From Bacteroidales bacterium (GTDB taxonomy: Bacteria; Bacteroidota; Bacteroidia; Bacteroidales; WCHB1-69), in contig JAFZUH010000184.1 of NCBI GenBank assembly GCA_017618435.1, positions 1 to 6,699 of the forward strand: a stretch of 6,699 bases of DNA, given 5' to 3'. Positions 5,614-6,699 of this stretch are shown in pieces; position 1 is the stretch's first letter, and every line of letters starts with the position of its first letter. The position numbers and the translations under genes are program-made. The notes under the pieces were generated by a model. It worked only from the letters and a program-made list of their open reading frames with translations. It had not been told where the DNA came from and did no database searches.

Positions 5614-6699
5614 ATGAAAAAAATATTTATCATTCTTTTCTCTGTACTTTCACTGACGGCTTTTGGACAAAAGAAAAAGATTGCTTTGATAGAACCGCGA
5701 GTGGGAACAGGTTCTACTGCTGTTTCGACAATGGAAAAAGCCATGATACGTGGAGAATTGCGTAATGCTATAGTTCAATTTGACAGTTACGATGCCATTA
5801 CAAGAACCGATTTGGACCAAATGATGAAAGAGTTTGGTAGTGGTATGGTAAACGAATCCCAAAGAAAAAAATTGGGAGAAATGACAGGTGCCCAATATGT
5901 TCTCGTAGCCGAAGCCGCTATTTTAGATGAAGGACACCTAATTATTACAGCTAAAATTATCGATGTGGAAACAGCACGCTTGTCAAATACCGCTTACGAA
6001 ATGATGGGAACAGGATCTAACGAACTAAAAGAAGGTTGCCGAAAATTAGCCGCCACATTATTGAAGGTTACTTCCAATACCTCTGTCAAACCGTCTTCTG
6101 AACAAAAATCTGCCAATATTTCAAGCAATAACAATGCAGGTCGTGATTGTTTCACTGAAACTTCTTTTGGTATGAATATGAAAATGATATGGGTGGAAGG
6201 CGGTGAGTTTATGATGGGTTGCACCTCCGAACAAAGCGATTGTGAAGATGATGAAAAAAAAGTTCGCCGTGTAAAAGTGGACGGATTTTATATCGGTATG
6301 CTGGAGGTAACCCAAGCCCAATGGAAAGCCGTAATGGGTACCAATCCAAGTTATTTTAAAGGAGATAATCTTCCTATAGAACAAGTTTCTTGGGAAGAAG
6401 CCATGGAATTTTGCCGCAAGTTAAGTACCCAAACGGGCAAAACCTATACTTTACCTACCGAGGCACAATGGGAATATGCTGCGAGGGGTGGCAAGAAAAA
6501 TGACGGAACAAAATATGAAGTATTTGCGTGGTTGCGAACGAATATGGCTGCGAGAGGTGGCAAGAAAAATGACGGGACAAAATATGCAGGCAGCAATTTA
6601 ATAGATGCTGTAGCATGGTATTCTGACAATAGCGGTAGCAGTACACACCCTTGCGGTAGCAAGAGAGCCAATGCCTTGGGCATATATGATATGAGCGGA
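5614..6699 (+). CDS. Exported CsgG/LpoB-like and FGE (SUMF1) domain protein, C-terminally cut
   Basis: The frame is open from the ATG at 5614 to the right edge, 362 codons, with the C-terminus outside. Residues 1-18 form a signal peptide ending AFG before QKKK. Residues about 22-150 resemble the periplasmic CsgG/LpoB fold: KIALIEP strand, RTDLDQMMKEFGSG helix region, GEMTGAQYVLVAEA and ITAKIIDVETA. A serine/asparagine-rich linker (about 153-176) leads to a formylglycine-generating-enzyme-type domain from about 184: MKMIWVEGGEFMMG, FYIGMLEVTQAQWKAVMG, NLPIEQVSWEEAMEFC, YTLPTEAQWEYAARGG and LGIYDMSG. The catalytic cysteine region of true FGE lies further on and cannot be judged; many bacterial members are not sulfatase activators. 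Residues 302-324 are extra relative to the family pattern (see the repeat at 6478). It follows the LPP20-like gene and is probably cotranscribed with it. Confidence 0.88.
   Translation, partial: MKKIFIILFSVLSLTAFGQKKKIALIEPRVGTGSTAVSTMEKAMIRGELRNAIVQFDSYDAITRTDLDQMMKEFGSGMVNESQRKKLGEMTGAQYVLVAEAAILDEGHLIITAKIIDVETARLSNTAYEMMGTGSNELKEGCRKLAATLLKVTSNTSVKPSSEQKSANISSNNNAGRDCFTETSFGMNMKMIWVEGGEFMMGCTSEQSDCEDDEKKVRRVKVDGFYIGMLEVTQAQWKAVMGTNPSYFKGDNLPIEQVSWEEAMEFCRKLSTQTGKTYTLPTEAQWEYAARGGKKNDGTKYEVFAWLRTNMAARGGKKNDGTKYAGSNLIDAVAWYSDNSGSSTHPCGSKRANALGIYDMSG
6478..6585 (+). repeat. In-frame 39-base direct repeat inside the FGE domain
   Basis: Bases 6478-6516 and 6547-6585 encode the same 13 residues, AARGGKKNDGTKY, and differ at two positions, both silent (agg/aga and gga/ggg). 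The period is 69 bases, 23 codons. The 30-base linker encodes EVFAWLRTNM. Similarity extends upstream as gaatat before both copies, but copy 2 has one additional G (6546), which keeps the frame. Removing one unit restores the usual family order EYAARGG...YAGSN...AWY. Confidence 0.9.

Noticed and set aside
6400..6699. Variable region of a diversity-generating retroelement in the FGE domain
   Set aside because: FGE/C-lectin folds are known targets, but no reverse transcriptase or template repeat is in the window, and the two copies differ only at silent sites rather than at adenines in a variable patch.
1..6699. CRISPR array, tRNA, rRNA, transposase or integrase
   Set aside because: No regularly spaced repeats, no cloverleaf or rRNA segments, and no DDE or recombinase motifs were found on either strand by eye.

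Overview
The window looks like chromosome from an anaerobic, AT-rich member of the Bacteroidota, most likely Bacteroidales. Three things point there. Four or five upstream regions carry the Bacteroidota promoter form (TAnnTTTG at -7, several with TTTG about 20 bases further up). Start codons follow A-rich leaders rather than Shine-Dalgarno sequences. The protein set also fits: a TrkH with a long hydrophobic N-terminus, an [FeFe]-hydrogenase maturase HydE, and a CsgG-like/FGE fusion. No phage, transposase, CRISPR, tRNA or rRNA was seen.

Left part (1-2294): a leftward K+ uptake operon, ktrA then trkH. The trkH gene runs off the left edge, so only its first 127 codons are present. It is divergent from hydE, and the two share a 134-base promoter region. 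HydE is complete and keeps both iron-sulfur cluster motifs; hydF, hydG and the hydrogenase itself are not in the window.

Middle (2325-4231): a leftward dapA-holA operon with a 7-base stop/start overlap. DapA starts lysine/diaminopimelate synthesis and HolA is the delta subunit of the DNA polymerase III clamp loader. A good promoter lies just upstream of dapA. holA converges on hydE with a 30-base gap.

Intergenic 4232-4747 (516 bases) is the most unusual part. It holds a nested imperfect inverted repeat spanning about 174 bases (4460-4633). Inside its right arm is a leftward promoter that matches consensus well. About 200 bases on, in that direction, is a perfect 10-bp hairpin followed by a T-run, which looks like a terminator. 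Together these outline a leftward transcript of about 230 nt that could be a small RNA or a 49-codon membrane-peptide gene. It would be antisense to the probable long leader of the rightward operon. These are inferences from sequence motifs only.

Right part (4748-6699): a rightward pair of exported proteins. The first is an LPP20-like protein with a coiled-coil N-terminus. After a strong intergenic hairpin comes a CsgG/LpoB-like domain fused to a formylglycine-generating-enzyme-type (SUMF1) domain, cut by the right edge. The FGE domain contains an in-frame 69-base partial duplication. Both proteins probably act in the periplasm or at the outer membrane; their exact job is unknown.
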